This document shows, piece by piece, positions 40,899 to 49,280 of a stretch of 59,881 nt of DNA; the stretch's first letter is position 1, and the number at the start of each line of letters is the position of its first letter. The notes beneath the pieces were generated by a model that saw only the letters and a program-made list of their open reading frames with translations, did not search any database and was not told the origin of the DNA. This stretch comes from Paenibacillus radicis (ex Gao et al. 2016) (GTDB lineage: Bacteria > Bacillota > Bacilli > Paenibacillales > Paenibacillaceae): the NCBI RefSeq assembly GCF_014641555.1, contig NZ_BMHY01000024.1:6754-66634 (forward strand), given 5' to 3'. Made by a program: the position numbers and the translations under genes.

Positions 40899-41654
40899 CT
40901 ACAGGCTCCGGCGCTGCCGGACCACTTCATACATCAATACACCGGCAGCAACCGAGGCATTCAGCGAGTTCAATTGTCCGAGCATCGGAAGCTTCACCAG
41001 AAAATCGCATTTCTCCTTAATCAGCCGGCCAATGCCTTTGCCTTCATTGCCGATAACGATAGCAAGGGGCAGATCAAACTTTGTCTTGTACACATCTTGC
41101 GGAGCGCTGAGATCCGTCCCGGCGATCCATACGCCTTCTTGCTTCAAACGGTCGATCGTTTGCGCCAGATTGGTTACTCGCGCTACAGGAACGTGCTCGG
41201 CAGCGCCAGCCGACGTCTTCAACACAGTAGCCGTCAAGCCCGCGGCACGGCGTTTCGGAATAATAACACCATGCACGCCCGTGCATTCCGCAGTACGCAG
41301 AATTGAACCCAGGTTATGCGGGTCCTCGATCTCATCCAGCAGCAAAATAAATGGCGTTTCACCGCGGCTGCGCGCCCGCTCCAGCAAATCTTCAATTTCA
41401 ACATAAGCAAAAGCCGCGGCTTGCGCGACTACGCCCTGATGCTGAACCCCTTCCACCATGCTGTCCAGCTTGCGCTTGTCCACAAATTGAACGACGATGC
41501 CGTTCTTCTTCGCTTCCGCCACAATCGGCTGGGTCAAGCTCTTCTGAGCGCCCTCGGCGATCCATATCTTATTGATCTCCCGACCGGAGCGCAGTGCTTC
41601 CATTACGGGATGCTTGCCTGCGATCAGTTCTTCTTGGTTGTATGCTTCAGTCAT
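40899..41654 (-). CDS. rlmB: 23S rRNA (guanosine-2'-O-)-methyltransferase RlmB, SpoU family
   Basis: 251 residues. An L30e-like substrate-binding N domain (about 1-85: AGKHPVMEALRSGREINKIWIAEGA) is followed by the trefoil-knot SPOUT domain with LLDEIEDPHNLGSILRTAECTG, VIGNEGKGI and LNSLNASVAAGVLMYE. The frame runs open to 42020, but the conserved start is at 41652-41654 (MTEAYNQEELIAGK). The gene lies ten bases after mrnC. Confidence 0.95.
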   Translation of the reverse strand: MTEAYNQEELIAGKHPVMEALRSGREINKIWIAEGAQKSLTQPIVAEAKKNGIVVQFVDKRKLDSMVEGVQHQGVVAQAAAFAYVEIEDLLERARSRGETPFILLLDEIEDPHNLGSILRTAECTGVHGVIIPKRRAAGLTATVLKTSAGAAEHVPVARVTNLAQTIDRLKQEGVWIAGTDLSAPQDVYKTKFDLPLAIVIGNEGKGIGRLIKEKCDFLVKLPMLGQLNSLNASVAAGVLMYEVVRQRRSL

Positions 41655-41664
41655 GCTAATCCCC

Positions 41665-42144
41665 CTAATCCAATGCTTTTGCCGCGTCGACCGGAGCGAT
41701 CGCGACCTCAAACAGCTCCTGCAATCGGGCTGTCCGTCCTTCGTAATACAAATAGCCGACCAGACATTCCAGCGCCGTCGCTTGACGGTAGTCGGCCGGG
41801 TCCGCGTTCTTCGGAGGCGCCCCTGATTTCGCATTCCGCCCACGCCGTACGATATCGGCTTCTTCCTCCGTAAGCAGCGGCTGCCAGCGTTCCAGCAGCT
41901 TCCGCTGCGCCTTGGCGGAGACCATGCTTGTCGCTTCGCGATGCAAATGATGCGGCTTATGATTCGGCAGCGACACCAGATATTGCCGGACCATAAGCTC
42001 GAACACGCCGTCTCCGACATACGCGAGTACGACAGGATTAATCAATTGCGGCTTCTTGGACGGCGAGTGGAACAGAAGCGAGGACCTGCCCCGCTCCAAT
42101 TGTTCTACTTCTTCGACCGCTCTGCCATTGTCGTCGTTCAACAT
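41665..42144 (-). CDS. mrnC: Mini-ribonuclease III (23S rRNA maturation)
   Basis: 159 residues, an RNase III catalytic domain without a double-stranded-RNA-binding domain. The core is NPVVLAYVGDGVFELMVRQYLV (about 36-57), with the catalytic acidic residues D44 and the ECLVGYLYYEG glutamate near 130. In Bacillus it trims 23S rRNA precursors. GGAGG before the ATG at 42144 fixes the start over the open extension to 42228. Confidence 0.95.
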   Translation of the reverse strand: MLNDDNGRAVEEVEQLERGRSSLLFHSPSKKPQLINPVVLAYVGDGVFELMVRQYLVSLPNHKPHHLHREATSMVSAKAQRKLLERWQPLLTEEEADIVRRGRNAKSGAPPKNADPADYRQATALECLVGYLYYEGRTARLQELFEVAIAPVDAAKALD

Positions 42145-42181
42145 GAATATTCCTCCGTTCGGTCTTCCGCTCTCGCCCCGC

Positions 42182-43594
42182 TTACAGCCGGCGCCAACGG
42201 ATCCCTTGTGGAGTATCTTCCAGCGCAATGCCTTTCGCAGTCAGAAGATCGCGAATTTCATCGGCTCTTGCCCAGTTTTTCGATTTGCGCGCTTCTGTGC
42301 GGTCTACAATCAACTGCTCGATCTCCGTATCCAGAAGCTCATCGTCAGCAGCCTGCTGCGGCAGCAAGCCCAGCACGGCGTCCATTTGCTCCAGTGTCTT
42401 CAGCAGCGCCGCAAGCCCCTCTGCGGATGCATCCGCGCGGTTCATGTATTGGTTAGCTTCCGTGACCAGCTCGAATACGGCTGTAATCGCGTCGGGCGTG
42501 CTGAAGTCATCGCCCATCTTCGCTTCAAACTGCTCGCGGATCGCCGCCAGCTTGCCGTCCAATTCGGAAGGCGCAGCTTCAGCCGCTTCTGCACCCAGTG
42601 CGGACAAGCGATGCTTCAGGTTCGAAGCGCAGTTCACGATGCGCTCGACGCTTTTCTCCGCTTGCTCAATCGTATCGTCGCTGAAGTTCAGCGGACTGCG
42701 GTAATGCGTTGCCAGCATGAAATAACGAATGGCGTTTGGCTTCACCCGCTTCACAAGCTCGTGGACTGCAATACCGTTGCCCAGTGATTTGGACATTTTC
42801 TCATTATTAATATGGACATAACCGTTATGCATCCAATAGTTGGACAACGGATGGCCCGTCAACGCTTCGGACTGCGCCACTTCGCACTCATGGTGAGGGA
42901 ATTGCAGGTCATGTCCGCCGCCGTGAATGTCGAGCGTGTTCCCCAGGTAGGTTCGCGCCATCGCCGAGCATTCGATATGCCAGCCTGGGCGTCCTGCTCC
43001 CCAAGGGCTCTCCCAATTGATCTCTCCCGGCTTCGCGCCTTTCCACAGAACGAAGTCCTGCGGATTTTCCTTACGGTCGCCGATTTCAATCCGGATGCCG
43101 AACTGCAGCTCCTCCAGATTCTGATGCGACAGCTTGCCGTAATCCTCGAACTTGGAGGTGCGGAAATAAACGTCGCCCTCGCTCGTATAAGCGTAGCCCT
43201 TGTCGACCAGCTCTTGAATAAACGCGACAATCTCCGGGATATGCTGCGTTACCCGGGGATTCATCGAAGCCTTGTGAACGCCAAGCGACTCCAAGTCCTC
43301 GTTAAAGGCGTTAATGAATTTCTCCGCAACTTCCGGTACGGTAGAGCCCAGCTGCTCAGCTTTACGAATCAGCTTGTCGTCCACATCCGTGAAGTTCACG
43401 ATGTAATTGACTTCATAGCCTGCATACTCCAAGTAGCGGCGAACGACATCAAAAAAGATGACCGGACGCGCGTTGCCGATATGAATATAATCGTATACGG
43501 TCGGACCGCATACATACATTTTCACCTTGCCGGGCTCTTGCGATACGAACGCTTCCTTGGAACGGGTCAGCGTATTGTAAATATGAACTGTCAT
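42182..43594 (-). CDS. cysS: Cysteinyl-tRNA synthetase
   Basis: 470 residues. Class I enzyme with HIGN (about 38-41, the HIGH motif) after the zinc-ligand CGPTVYDY, a second zinc region around CSAMAR and HHECEVAQ, and KMSKS near 268. The C-terminal anticodon-binding domain ends DTPQGIRWRRL. Its ATG overlaps the cysE stop by four bases. Expression is expected to respond to uncharged tRNA-Cys through the T-box upstream of cysE. Confidence 0.98.
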   Translation of the reverse strand: MTVHIYNTLTRSKEAFVSQEPGKVKMYVCGPTVYDYIHIGNARPVIFFDVVRRYLEYAGYEVNYIVNFTDVDDKLIRKAEQLGSTVPEVAEKFINAFNEDLESLGVHKASMNPRVTQHIPEIVAFIQELVDKGYAYTSEGDVYFRTSKFEDYGKLSHQNLEELQFGIRIEIGDRKENPQDFVLWKGAKPGEINWESPWGAGRPGWHIECSAMARTYLGNTLDIHGGGHDLQFPHHECEVAQSEALTGHPLSNYWMHNGYVHINNEKMSKSLGNGIAVHELVKRVKPNAIRYFMLATHYRSPLNFSDDTIEQAEKSVERIVNCASNLKHRLSALGAEAAEAAPSELDGKLAAIREQFEAKMGDDFSTPDAITAVFELVTEANQYMNRADASAEGLAALLKTLEQMDAVLGLLPQQAADDELLDTEIEQLIVDRTEARKSKNWARADEIRDLLTAKGIALEDTPQGIRWRRL

Positions 43595-44253
43595 TTTCTC
43601 AAATCTCCTCCAGCAACGGGCTCCCTAAGCTTCTCCAGCTCGGATTTCAGGCCGTCGATTTCCTTCTGCATTTCGCGGAACATCTCGATGACGGGATCGG
43701 GCAGCTGCTTATGATCCAGCCGGTCCCCGACGCGCTCTCCGTTCCGTTTCACGATGCGCCCCGGATTGCCGACAACTGTGCTGTTGTCCGGCACCTCGCG
43801 AAGTACGACCGCATTCGAACCTATATTTGAATTATCGCCTACCTTAAACGAACCTAATACCTTCGCGCCTGAACCAATAACGACGCTATTGCCGATGGTA
43901 GGGTGCCGCTTGCCTTTCTCTTTGCCTGTACCGCCAAGCGTAACCCCCTGGTAGATGACGACGTCGTCGCCAAGCTCACAAGTTTCCCCGATTACGACCC
44001 CCATGCCATGATCGATGAACAGCCGGCTGCCAATTGTCGCGCCGGGATGAATCTCAATGCCCGTCATAAAACGGCTGAACTGCGATATGATACGCGCCAC
44101 CGTATACCATTTGTTCCGATAAAGCGAATGGGCAATTCGATGCGCCCATATCGCATGCAAGCCGGAGTAGGTAAAAACAACCTCGAAACGGCTTCGCGCC
44201 GCCGGATCATTTTCGAATACCGCATTTATGTCTGAATGAAAATGGCGAAACAT
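43591..44253 (-). CDS. cysE: Serine O-acetyltransferase
   Basis: 220 residues that acetylate serine for cysteine synthesis. A helical N domain (about 1-65) is followed by a left-handed beta-helix of hexapeptide repeats (EIHPGATIGSRLFIDHGMGVVIGETCELGDDVVIYQGVTLGG, about 68-109), with the catalytic His in DHGMGVVIGE. The C-terminus is charged and coiled. It is the first gene behind the cysteine T-box and is followed by cysS. Confidence 0.97.
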   Translation of the reverse strand: MFRHFHSDINAVFENDPAARSRFEVVFTYSGLHAIWAHRIAHSLYRNKWYTVARIISQFSRFMTGIEIHPGATIGSRLFIDHGMGVVIGETCELGDDVVIYQGVTLGGTGKEKGKRHPTIGNSVVIGSGAKVLGSFKVGDNSNIGSNAVVLREVPDNSTVVGNPGRIVKRNGERVGDRLDHKQLPDPVIEMFREMQKEIDGLKSELEKLREPVAGGDLRK

Positions 44254-44329
44254 CCCTCTCTACCTCCCCCAGCCCTCACAACACGCTCTAGCGCTTTGCG
44301 AACCATAACAGTATCGAACGGCGAACATA

Positions 44330-44735
44330 TAAAAAAGCCTCTGCAGCATCGGTGCCGATGCTGCAGAGGCGTGCATATCGCGTACGCGGTTCCACTCTGC
44401 TTGGACTCGTACCGCGTTCCCGCTTCCCGGTCGTATCACCCAAAGGGGTGACTCTCCCGCAAAAGCCGCAGCCGGCTGTCCGTCTTAGAGCCCTTAACGC
44501 AGGCTTACGTTGCTGCCTACCCCGCTTCCCCTCCATCATGTGATGGCTGGCAACCGGATCGGAACAAAGCTCCCAGGTGCATATTTCCGCTTGGGGACTA
44601 GACAACTCGCAGCCTGCAATGCGCCATGCCGGAATGAACCGGCAACGGGCCTCATTGACCGTTGTCCTCTCTGCAAATCCTGCCTTGCGTACTTCTCCTG
44701 TTCATCGCTTATCGTTTCATCGAATTGTTATGGTA
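44330..44735 (-). promoter_or_regulatory. Cysteine T-box riboswitch of cysE-cysS
   Basis: A complete T-box leader on the minus strand. Stem I begins GCGATGAACAGGAGAAGTA and has the AGAGAGG element. The specifier position carries UGC (44579-44581), a cysteine codon, followed by ACC. The conserved T-box core AGAGTGGAACCGCG (44386-44399) lies upstream of a strong terminator, GCCTCTGCAGCATCGG with its complement (44337-44370) and six T. Uncharged tRNA-Cys should pair with the core and prevent termination. This explains the 536-base gene-free gap. Confidence 0.92.
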
Positions 44736-44740
44736 GTACC

Positions 44741-44769
44741 AGTATACTCAATCGTCAAAAAAGTGACAA
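44741..44769 (-). promoter_or_regulatory. SigA promoter of the cysteine T-box operon
   Basis: TTGTCA (44764-44769), 17-base spacer, TATACT (44741-44746). The predicted start near 44735 gives a T-box leader of about 480 bases before cysE. It overlaps the region just behind gltX (stop at 44790), so cysES can be transcribed separately. Confidence 0.75.
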
Positions 44770-44789
44770 GGAAATTTGTACAGCTGCTA

Positions 44790-46253
44790 TTAGCGCGCCA
44801 AACGGCCTTGCAGTCTGCCGATCACTTTATCTTTGCCCAGCAGGACGATCGATTGGTTCAGGTCAGGACCATGTGTCTGCCCGGTGATCGCCGCGCGGAT
44901 CGGCATGAAGAGCTGCTTGCCCTTAAAGCCCGTTTCCTTCTGAACGGCTTTGATCATCTCTTTCACACCGTCGGCTTCAAACGGCTTCTCTCCGGCTTCT
45001 ACCTGAGCAAGAAAAGCTGCCAGTACAGTCGGAACCTGCTCCTCGGCCAGCACAGCAGCGGCTTCCTCCTCGTCCTCTACCGTTTCACGGAAGAACAGCT
45101 CCGTGAGCGGCACGATTTCCGAGGCATAGCGAATCTTGTCCTGATACAGCTTAACGAGCGCATCTACCCACTCGCGGCCTTCTGCATTCAGCTCGGCTTC
45201 TACGCGGCCAGCCTTTTGCAGATGCGGGAGGCATAGATCGACGAGACGCGGCAGTTCGGTTTTTTTCACATATTCATTGTTCATCCACGTCAGCTTATTC
45301 GTATCAAATACAGCCGGGCTCTTGCTGAGACGGTCAGCGTTGAAAACCTCAACCAGCTGCTCGCGGGTGAAGATTTCCTGTTCGCCCTCTGGCGACCAGC
45401 CAAGCAAAGCGATAAAGTTGAACAACGCCTCCGGCAAATAGCCAAGACCGTCATATTGCTCGATGAACTGAATAATCGATTCATCGCGTTTGCTGAGCTT
45501 TTTGCGGTTCTCGTTGACGATGAGCGTCATATGGCCGAAGCGCGGCGCTTCCCAGCCGAACGCTTCATAGATCATCAATTGGCGCGGCGTATTGGAAATA
45601 TGATCCTCGCCGCGAAGCACATGGCTGATACGCATCAAGTAATCGTCAAGCACAACAGCGAAGTTATAAGTCGGGATGCCGTCTTTCTTGACGATGACGA
45701 AATCTCCCATCTCAGCCGTATCAAAGCTGATCGTGCCTTTGACCATATCGTCAAACGCAAAGGTGCGGTTCTCCGGTACACGGAAACGGATGCTCGCTAC
45801 GCGGCCTTCCGCCTCGAATGCTTGGCGCTGCTCCTCCGTCAGCTCGCGGTGGCGGCCCGAATAACGCGGCGTCTCGCCGCGGCCGATCTGCTCCTCGCGC
45901 TCCTGCTCCAGCTCAGCTTCTGTGCAATAGCAGCGGTAAGCCAGGCCGCGGTCCAGCAGGTCCTGCCAATATTCTTTATAGATATCCAGTCTCTCGGTCT
46001 GACGATAAGGGCCATAGCCGCCGCCGATATCGACGCTCTCGTCCCAATCCATGCCGAGCCATTTCAAGTAAGTAAGCTGGCTTTCTTCTCCGCCTGCTAC
46101 ATTCCGTTTCACATCGGTATCCTCGATGCGAACGATAAATTTGCCGCCTTGACTGCGTGCGAATAAATAATTGAATAATGCCGTTCTGGCGTTGCCGATA
46201 TGTAAATGGCCTGTCGGCGAAGGCGCATACCGTACGCGGACTTCCTGTGTCAT
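44790..46253 (-). CDS. gltX: Glutamyl-tRNA synthetase
   Basis: 487 residues. Class I motif SPTGHLHIGNART (about 11-23) and KLSKRDES (about 250-257, the KMSKS variant). The alpha-helical anticodon-binding domain runs to the C-terminus. In Bacillota lacking GlnRS this enzyme also charges tRNA-Gln, corrected later by GatCAB (general knowledge; gat genes are not in the window). It precedes the cysES T-box as in Bacillus. Confidence 0.97.
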   Translation of the reverse strand: MTQEVRVRYAPSPTGHLHIGNARTALFNYLFARSQGGKFIVRIEDTDVKRNVAGGEESQLTYLKWLGMDWDESVDIGGGYGPYRQTERLDIYKEYWQDLLDRGLAYRCYCTEAELEQEREEQIGRGETPRYSGRHRELTEEQRQAFEAEGRVASIRFRVPENRTFAFDDMVKGTISFDTAEMGDFVIVKKDGIPTYNFAVVLDDYLMRISHVLRGEDHISNTPRQLMIYEAFGWEAPRFGHMTLIVNENRKKLSKRDESIIQFIEQYDGLGYLPEALFNFIALLGWSPEGEQEIFTREQLVEVFNADRLSKSPAVFDTNKLTWMNNEYVKKTELPRLVDLCLPHLQKAGRVEAELNAEGREWVDALVKLYQDKIRYASEIVPLTELFFRETVEDEEEAAAVLAEEQVPTVLAAFLAQVEAGEKPFEADGVKEMIKAVQKETGFKGKQLFMPIRAAITGQTHGPDLNQSIVLLGKDKVIGRLQGRLAR

Positions 46254-46286
46254 GTGAAAAACCCCTCTCTTGAACTATGCTGCTCT

Positions 46287-46295
46287 ATTGTACCA
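46287..46295 (-). promoter_or_regulatory. Extended -10 promoter of gltX
   Basis: TGG-TACAAT on the minus strand gives an extended -10 box about 35 bases before the gltX ATG. No good -35 box is seen at 16-18 bases. It lies in the 86-base gap between ispF and gltX. Confidence 0.5.
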
Positions 46296-46339
46296 GAAAA
46301 ATAGATGAAACGATTTGCTCCAGCCATTCAGCCGATTGG

Positions 46340-46816
46340 TTAAGCTTTAATCAGACAGACGATTGATTGTGCGGCGATTCCTTCGCCACGGCCCGTGAAG
46401 CCGAGCTGCTCCGTCGTCGTCGCTTTTACATTAATTTGCGAAAGATCAGCTTCCAGCGCCCGTGCGATAATTTCCGCCATTTGCGGAATGTATGGCGCCA
46501 TTTTCGGCTTTTGCGCGATAATGGTGGAATCGGCATTGCCAAGCTTGTAGCCGCGCTCCTTCGCCAGCTCCCATACCCGCTCCAGCAGCTTCAAGCTGTC
46601 TGCATCCTTGAATGCCTCATCTGTATCGGGAAAATGCTTGCCGATATCGCCGAGCCCCAGCGCTCCCAGCACCGCATCGGTGATGGCGTGAAGCAGTACA
46701 TCTGCATCGGAGTGACCCAGCAGCCCCTTCTCATAAGGAATTGTAACGCCGCCAATGATACACGGCCGTCCTTCCGTCAATTGATGCACGTCAAAGCCTT
46801 GTCCTACTCGAATCAT
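46340..46816 (-). CDS. ispF: 2-C-methyl-D-erythritol 2,4-cyclodiphosphate synthase
   Basis: 158 residues. The zinc ligands D9, H11 (GQGFDVH) and H43 (DADVLLHAI) are present, as is the C-terminal ATTTEQLGFTGRGEGIAAQ. It forms the cyclic diphosphate in the MEP isoprenoid pathway. The frame is open to 46861; the ATG at 46814-46816 is used for the family start and the AGGGGAAA before it. It follows ispD after two bases, so the two pathway steps are coupled. Confidence 0.97.
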   Translation of the reverse strand: MIRVGQGFDVHQLTEGRPCIIGGVTIPYEKGLLGHSDADVLLHAITDAVLGALGLGDIGKHFPDTDEAFKDADSLKLLERVWELAKERGYKLGNADSTIIAQKPKMAPYIPQMAEIIARALEADLSQINVKATTTEQLGFTGRGEGIAAQSIVCLIKA

Positions 46817-46818
46817 CT

Positions 46819-47517
46819 TTAATTTCCCCTCTCCCGCTTCTCTAGCAAAAACTCCGCCCAAGGCAAATCCTCAGGCGTCGTAATTTTAATATTCGTATAA
46901 TCGCCCTCTGCGATCGTAACGGCAGCGCCCGTCCACTCGACGACCATCGCGTCATCGGTGCCCAAATACCCTTCGGCTTGCGCACGCTCATGCGCCGCAA
47001 CGAGCAATTCACGACGAAAAGCTTGCGGCGTTTGAATCGCCCACAAGCTTCGGCGGTCAGGCGTAGAGACGATCAACCCCGTCTCGTCCACCTGCTTAAT
47101 CGTATCCTTCACTGGTACGGCGAGCACCGCCGCTCCGACCCGCTCTGCCGCAGCGCAGCAAGCGCGAACCGCTTCCGGCGTGACTAACGGCCGAACACCG
47201 TCATGCACCATGACCCATTCCGCAGCCGGAGACAGCGCCGCAATACCCGCGTAGACCGAGTGCTGCCTTTCGCCGCCGCCGGAGACAACTGCCGAGATCT
47301 TGTCCAGCTTATGCTCGCTAACGAGCCGGCTGCACCGCTCCACATCATCTCCGCCAACGACCAGCGCGACCTCTGCGATCTCCTCCATCGACTGAAACAG
47401 CTCCAGCGTATGAATAAGTATCGGTTTGCCCCGCAGCGGCAAATACTGTTTGCTCTCCGCCGTCCCCATACGCGAACCTCGTCCGGCTGCGACGACGACG
47501 ACTCCCCACTTGTTCAT
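46819..47517 (-). CDS. ispD: 2-C-methyl-D-erythritol 4-phosphate cytidylyltransferase
   Basis: 232 residues. Nucleotide-binding loop AAGRGSRMGTAESKQYLPL (about 10-28), EWVMVHDGVRPLVTP (about 99-113) and VPVKDTIKQ. It transfers CMP to MEP in the isoprenoid pathway and works directly before IspF-pathway steps. It lies 53 bases after yacL and shares a transcript with ispF. Confidence 0.97.
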   Translation of the reverse strand: MNKWGVVVVAAGRGSRMGTAESKQYLPLRGKPILIHTLELFQSMEEIAEVALVVGGDDVERCSRLVSEHKLDKISAVVSGGGERQHSVYAGIAALSPAAEWVMVHDGVRPLVTPEAVRACCAAAERVGAAVLAVPVKDTIKQVDETGLIVSTPDRRSLWAIQTPQAFRRELLVAAHERAQAEGYLGTDDAMVVEWTGAAVTIAEGDYTNIKITTPEDLPWAEFLLEKRERGN

Positions 47518-47570
47518 GCTTCCTACTCTCCCTAATATAGCGACAAACTGATTATTACTACTATACAGGG

Positions 47571-48668
47571 TTAGAGCGCTTTTTCCAACAGCTTCGGCTT
47601 CGCGAAAATCATTCGGCCGGCAGAAGTCTGAAGCACGCTGGTGACCAGAACCTCCATCGTCGTGCCGATATAATCGCGTCCGCCTTCAACCACGATCATC
47701 GTTCCGTCATCCAAATAAGCAACGCCTTGTCCATGCTCCTTGCCGTCTTTAATAACTTGTACGATAATTTCTTCTCCCGGAAGCACGACCGGCTTAACCG
47801 CGTTCGCCAAATCATTAATATTGAGCACCGACACGCCTTGCAGCTCGCATACTTTGTTCAGGTTGAAATCATTCGTCACGACTTTGCCGTGCAGCGCTTT
47901 CGCCAGCTTCACCAATTTGCTGTCCACCTCGCTTATTTCTTCAAAATCCCCTTCATAGATCAGAACTCGAACATCAAGCTCCTTTTGGATTTTGTTCAAA
48001 ATATCAAGTCCTCGCCGTCCGCGGTTGCGCTTGAGCAGATCGGAAGAATCCGCGATATGCTGCAGCTCCTCCAGCACGAACTCCGGAATAACGAGCGTGC
48101 CTTCGATAAAGCCCGTTTTGCAAATATCGGCGATTCGCCCGTCGATGATGACGCTCGTGTCCAATATTTTATGCTCCTCAAAGCCGCTAGTCTCATCCGG
48201 TACGGGAGCCGCTTTGCGCTGCTCCAGCACCGCTGCAGCCGCTGCCGCCAGCTCCTCTTTCTTATGCCATGCGATACGAAGCCCCAAGTAGCCGAAGCAA
48301 AGCGACATCGCCGCCGGCAGCAGAATGCCGGGTCCTCCAAGGTCCGATACCGCCGGGTACAGCAGTACGGAGAGCAATAAGCCGGCCAGTAAACCGCCCG
48401 CTCCTGCGAGCAGATCCGAAACCGGCAGTGCTGCCGTCTTCTCGGCTCCATTTTGCAGCAACCGGATCAGCTTGCCTGCAACCATGGTAGCGATAATAAG
48501 ACCTGCAATGGCTCCTAGCGCCACATTCATGTAATAAGAGCTTGAACGCTGCAGCATACCGAAAGAAGGCTCCGACCAGAGCGCCGTTCCATTTGTCCAG
48601 CCATGTACCTCGCTTCCGGCCATTGCGCCAAACAGCACGCCGATAATTTGAATTATTTTTTTGACCAT
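47571..48668 (-). CDS. Membrane-anchored PIN/TRAM-domain protein (YacL type)
   Basis: 365 residues. Four predicted membrane helices in the first 130 residues are followed by a PIN nuclease-like domain with DTSVIIDGRI (about 170-180), VLEELQHIAD and the FEEISEVDSKLVKLAKALHGKVVTNDFNLNKV stretch. A C-terminal TRAM domain (EEIIVQVIKDGKEHGQGVAYLDDGTMIVVE) is a likely nucleic-acid binder. The function is not established. Two adjacent ATGs exist; the one at 48668, seven bases from GGAGGT, is used. Its position before ispD is conserved in Bacillota. Confidence 0.9.
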   Translation of the reverse strand: MVKKIIQIIGVLFGAMAGSEVHGWTNGTALWSEPSFGMLQRSSSYYMNVALGAIAGLIIATMVAGKLIRLLQNGAEKTAALPVSDLLAGAGGLLAGLLLSVLLYPAVSDLGGPGILLPAAMSLCFGYLGLRIAWHKKEELAAAAAAVLEQRKAAPVPDETSGFEEHKILDTSVIIDGRIADICKTGFIEGTLVIPEFVLEELQHIADSSDLLKRNRGRRGLDILNKIQKELDVRVLIYEGDFEEISEVDSKLVKLAKALHGKVVTNDFNLNKVCELQGVSVLNINDLANAVKPVVLPGEEIIVQVIKDGKEHGQGVAYLDDGTMIVVEGGRDYIGTTMEVLVTSVLQTSAGRMIFAKPKLLEKAL

Positions 48669-48739
48669 CATTCCCACCTCCATTACAATTATGTTCCAAT
48701 TTTGGACGACCTAACCGTCATGGTGAATGATTTTTAATT

Positions 48740-48768
48740 TTGAAAAGATTGCTGGCTAGGCTTATAAT
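48740..48768 (+). promoter_or_regulatory. SigA promoter of the plus-strand small gene
   Basis: TTGAAA (48740-48745), 17-base spacer, perfect TATAAT (48763-48768), about 48 bases before the ATG at 48816. It is divergent from yacL, whose start lies at 48668. Confidence 0.8.
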
Positions 48769-48815
48769 GGAAGTAGTGATAACTTCTGTAGAAGCTGATG
48801 AAAGAGGTGGAACTG

Positions 48816-49211
48816 ATGAGCGCTCCAACGTTGGATCAATTTCAGCAACAAGTATCGGAATTACTGCTGCGGCATCGCAGCCTGCTAGACGTCATGTCCA
48901 AATTCGGTCAATCCGGCGCTTCCGTCAATCGTGCAGTATCGAAAGCGGTTACCGATTGCGGCTGTATCGAATTAAATGCCCGCAAGCAGCAGTACTCAGA
49001 CGAGCTTAACCTCGAAAATGCCAAATCGACGCTTCAAAGCCATCTTTCCGGACAAGTATGCGAGAATTGCCGCGACGCCCTCAAAAACGATCTCGGGCGC
49101 AACTTGTTCTATATGACCGCCATGTGCAATCTGCTGGATATTGAGCTTAGTGAAGTCATTGCCGACGAATACGACAAATGCTCGACACTTGGACTGTTTA
49201 ATCTCACTTGA
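48816..49211 (+). CDS. Small cysteine-containing protein of unknown function
   Basis: 131 residues, soluble, mainly helical. It has CGC near 52, CENC near 87-90 and single cysteines near 108 and 124, a pattern that might bind metal. The C-terminal NLFYMTAMCNLLDIELSEVIADE resembles the helical end of MazG-like NTP pyrophosphohydrolases, but no EExxE metal motif is seen, so no function is assigned. Similar small proteins, often labelled DUF1573, occur in Paenibacillus (from memory). GAGGTGG fixes the start at 48816 rather than 48798. It is the only well-supported plus-strand gene here. Confidence 0.85.
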   Translation: MSAPTLDQFQQQVSELLLRHRSLLDVMSKFGQSGASVNRAVSKAVTDCGCIELNARKQQYSDELNLENAKSTLQSHLSGQVCENCRDALKNDLGRNLFYMTAMCNLLDIELSEVIADEYDKCSTLGLFNLT

Positions 49212-49221
49212 ATATAGCAAA

Positions 49222-49260
49222 AAAACAGCGTTCTCCTTCAACCAAGGAGAACGCTGTTTT
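49222..49260. terminator. Bidirectional terminator between convergent genes
   Basis: A perfect 17-bp stem (49222-49238 with 49244-49260) and a 5-base loop, with A/T runs at both ends. It ends both the plus-strand small gene and the minus-strand DedA gene. Confidence 0.95.
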
Positions 49261-49280
49261 CAATATGAGCGTCTATGCGT

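Noticed and set aside
41655..42020. N-terminal extension of rlmB over mrnC
   Set aside because: The extension has an arginine/tryptophan-rich shadow composition and overlaps mrnC in another frame; the family start is at 41654.
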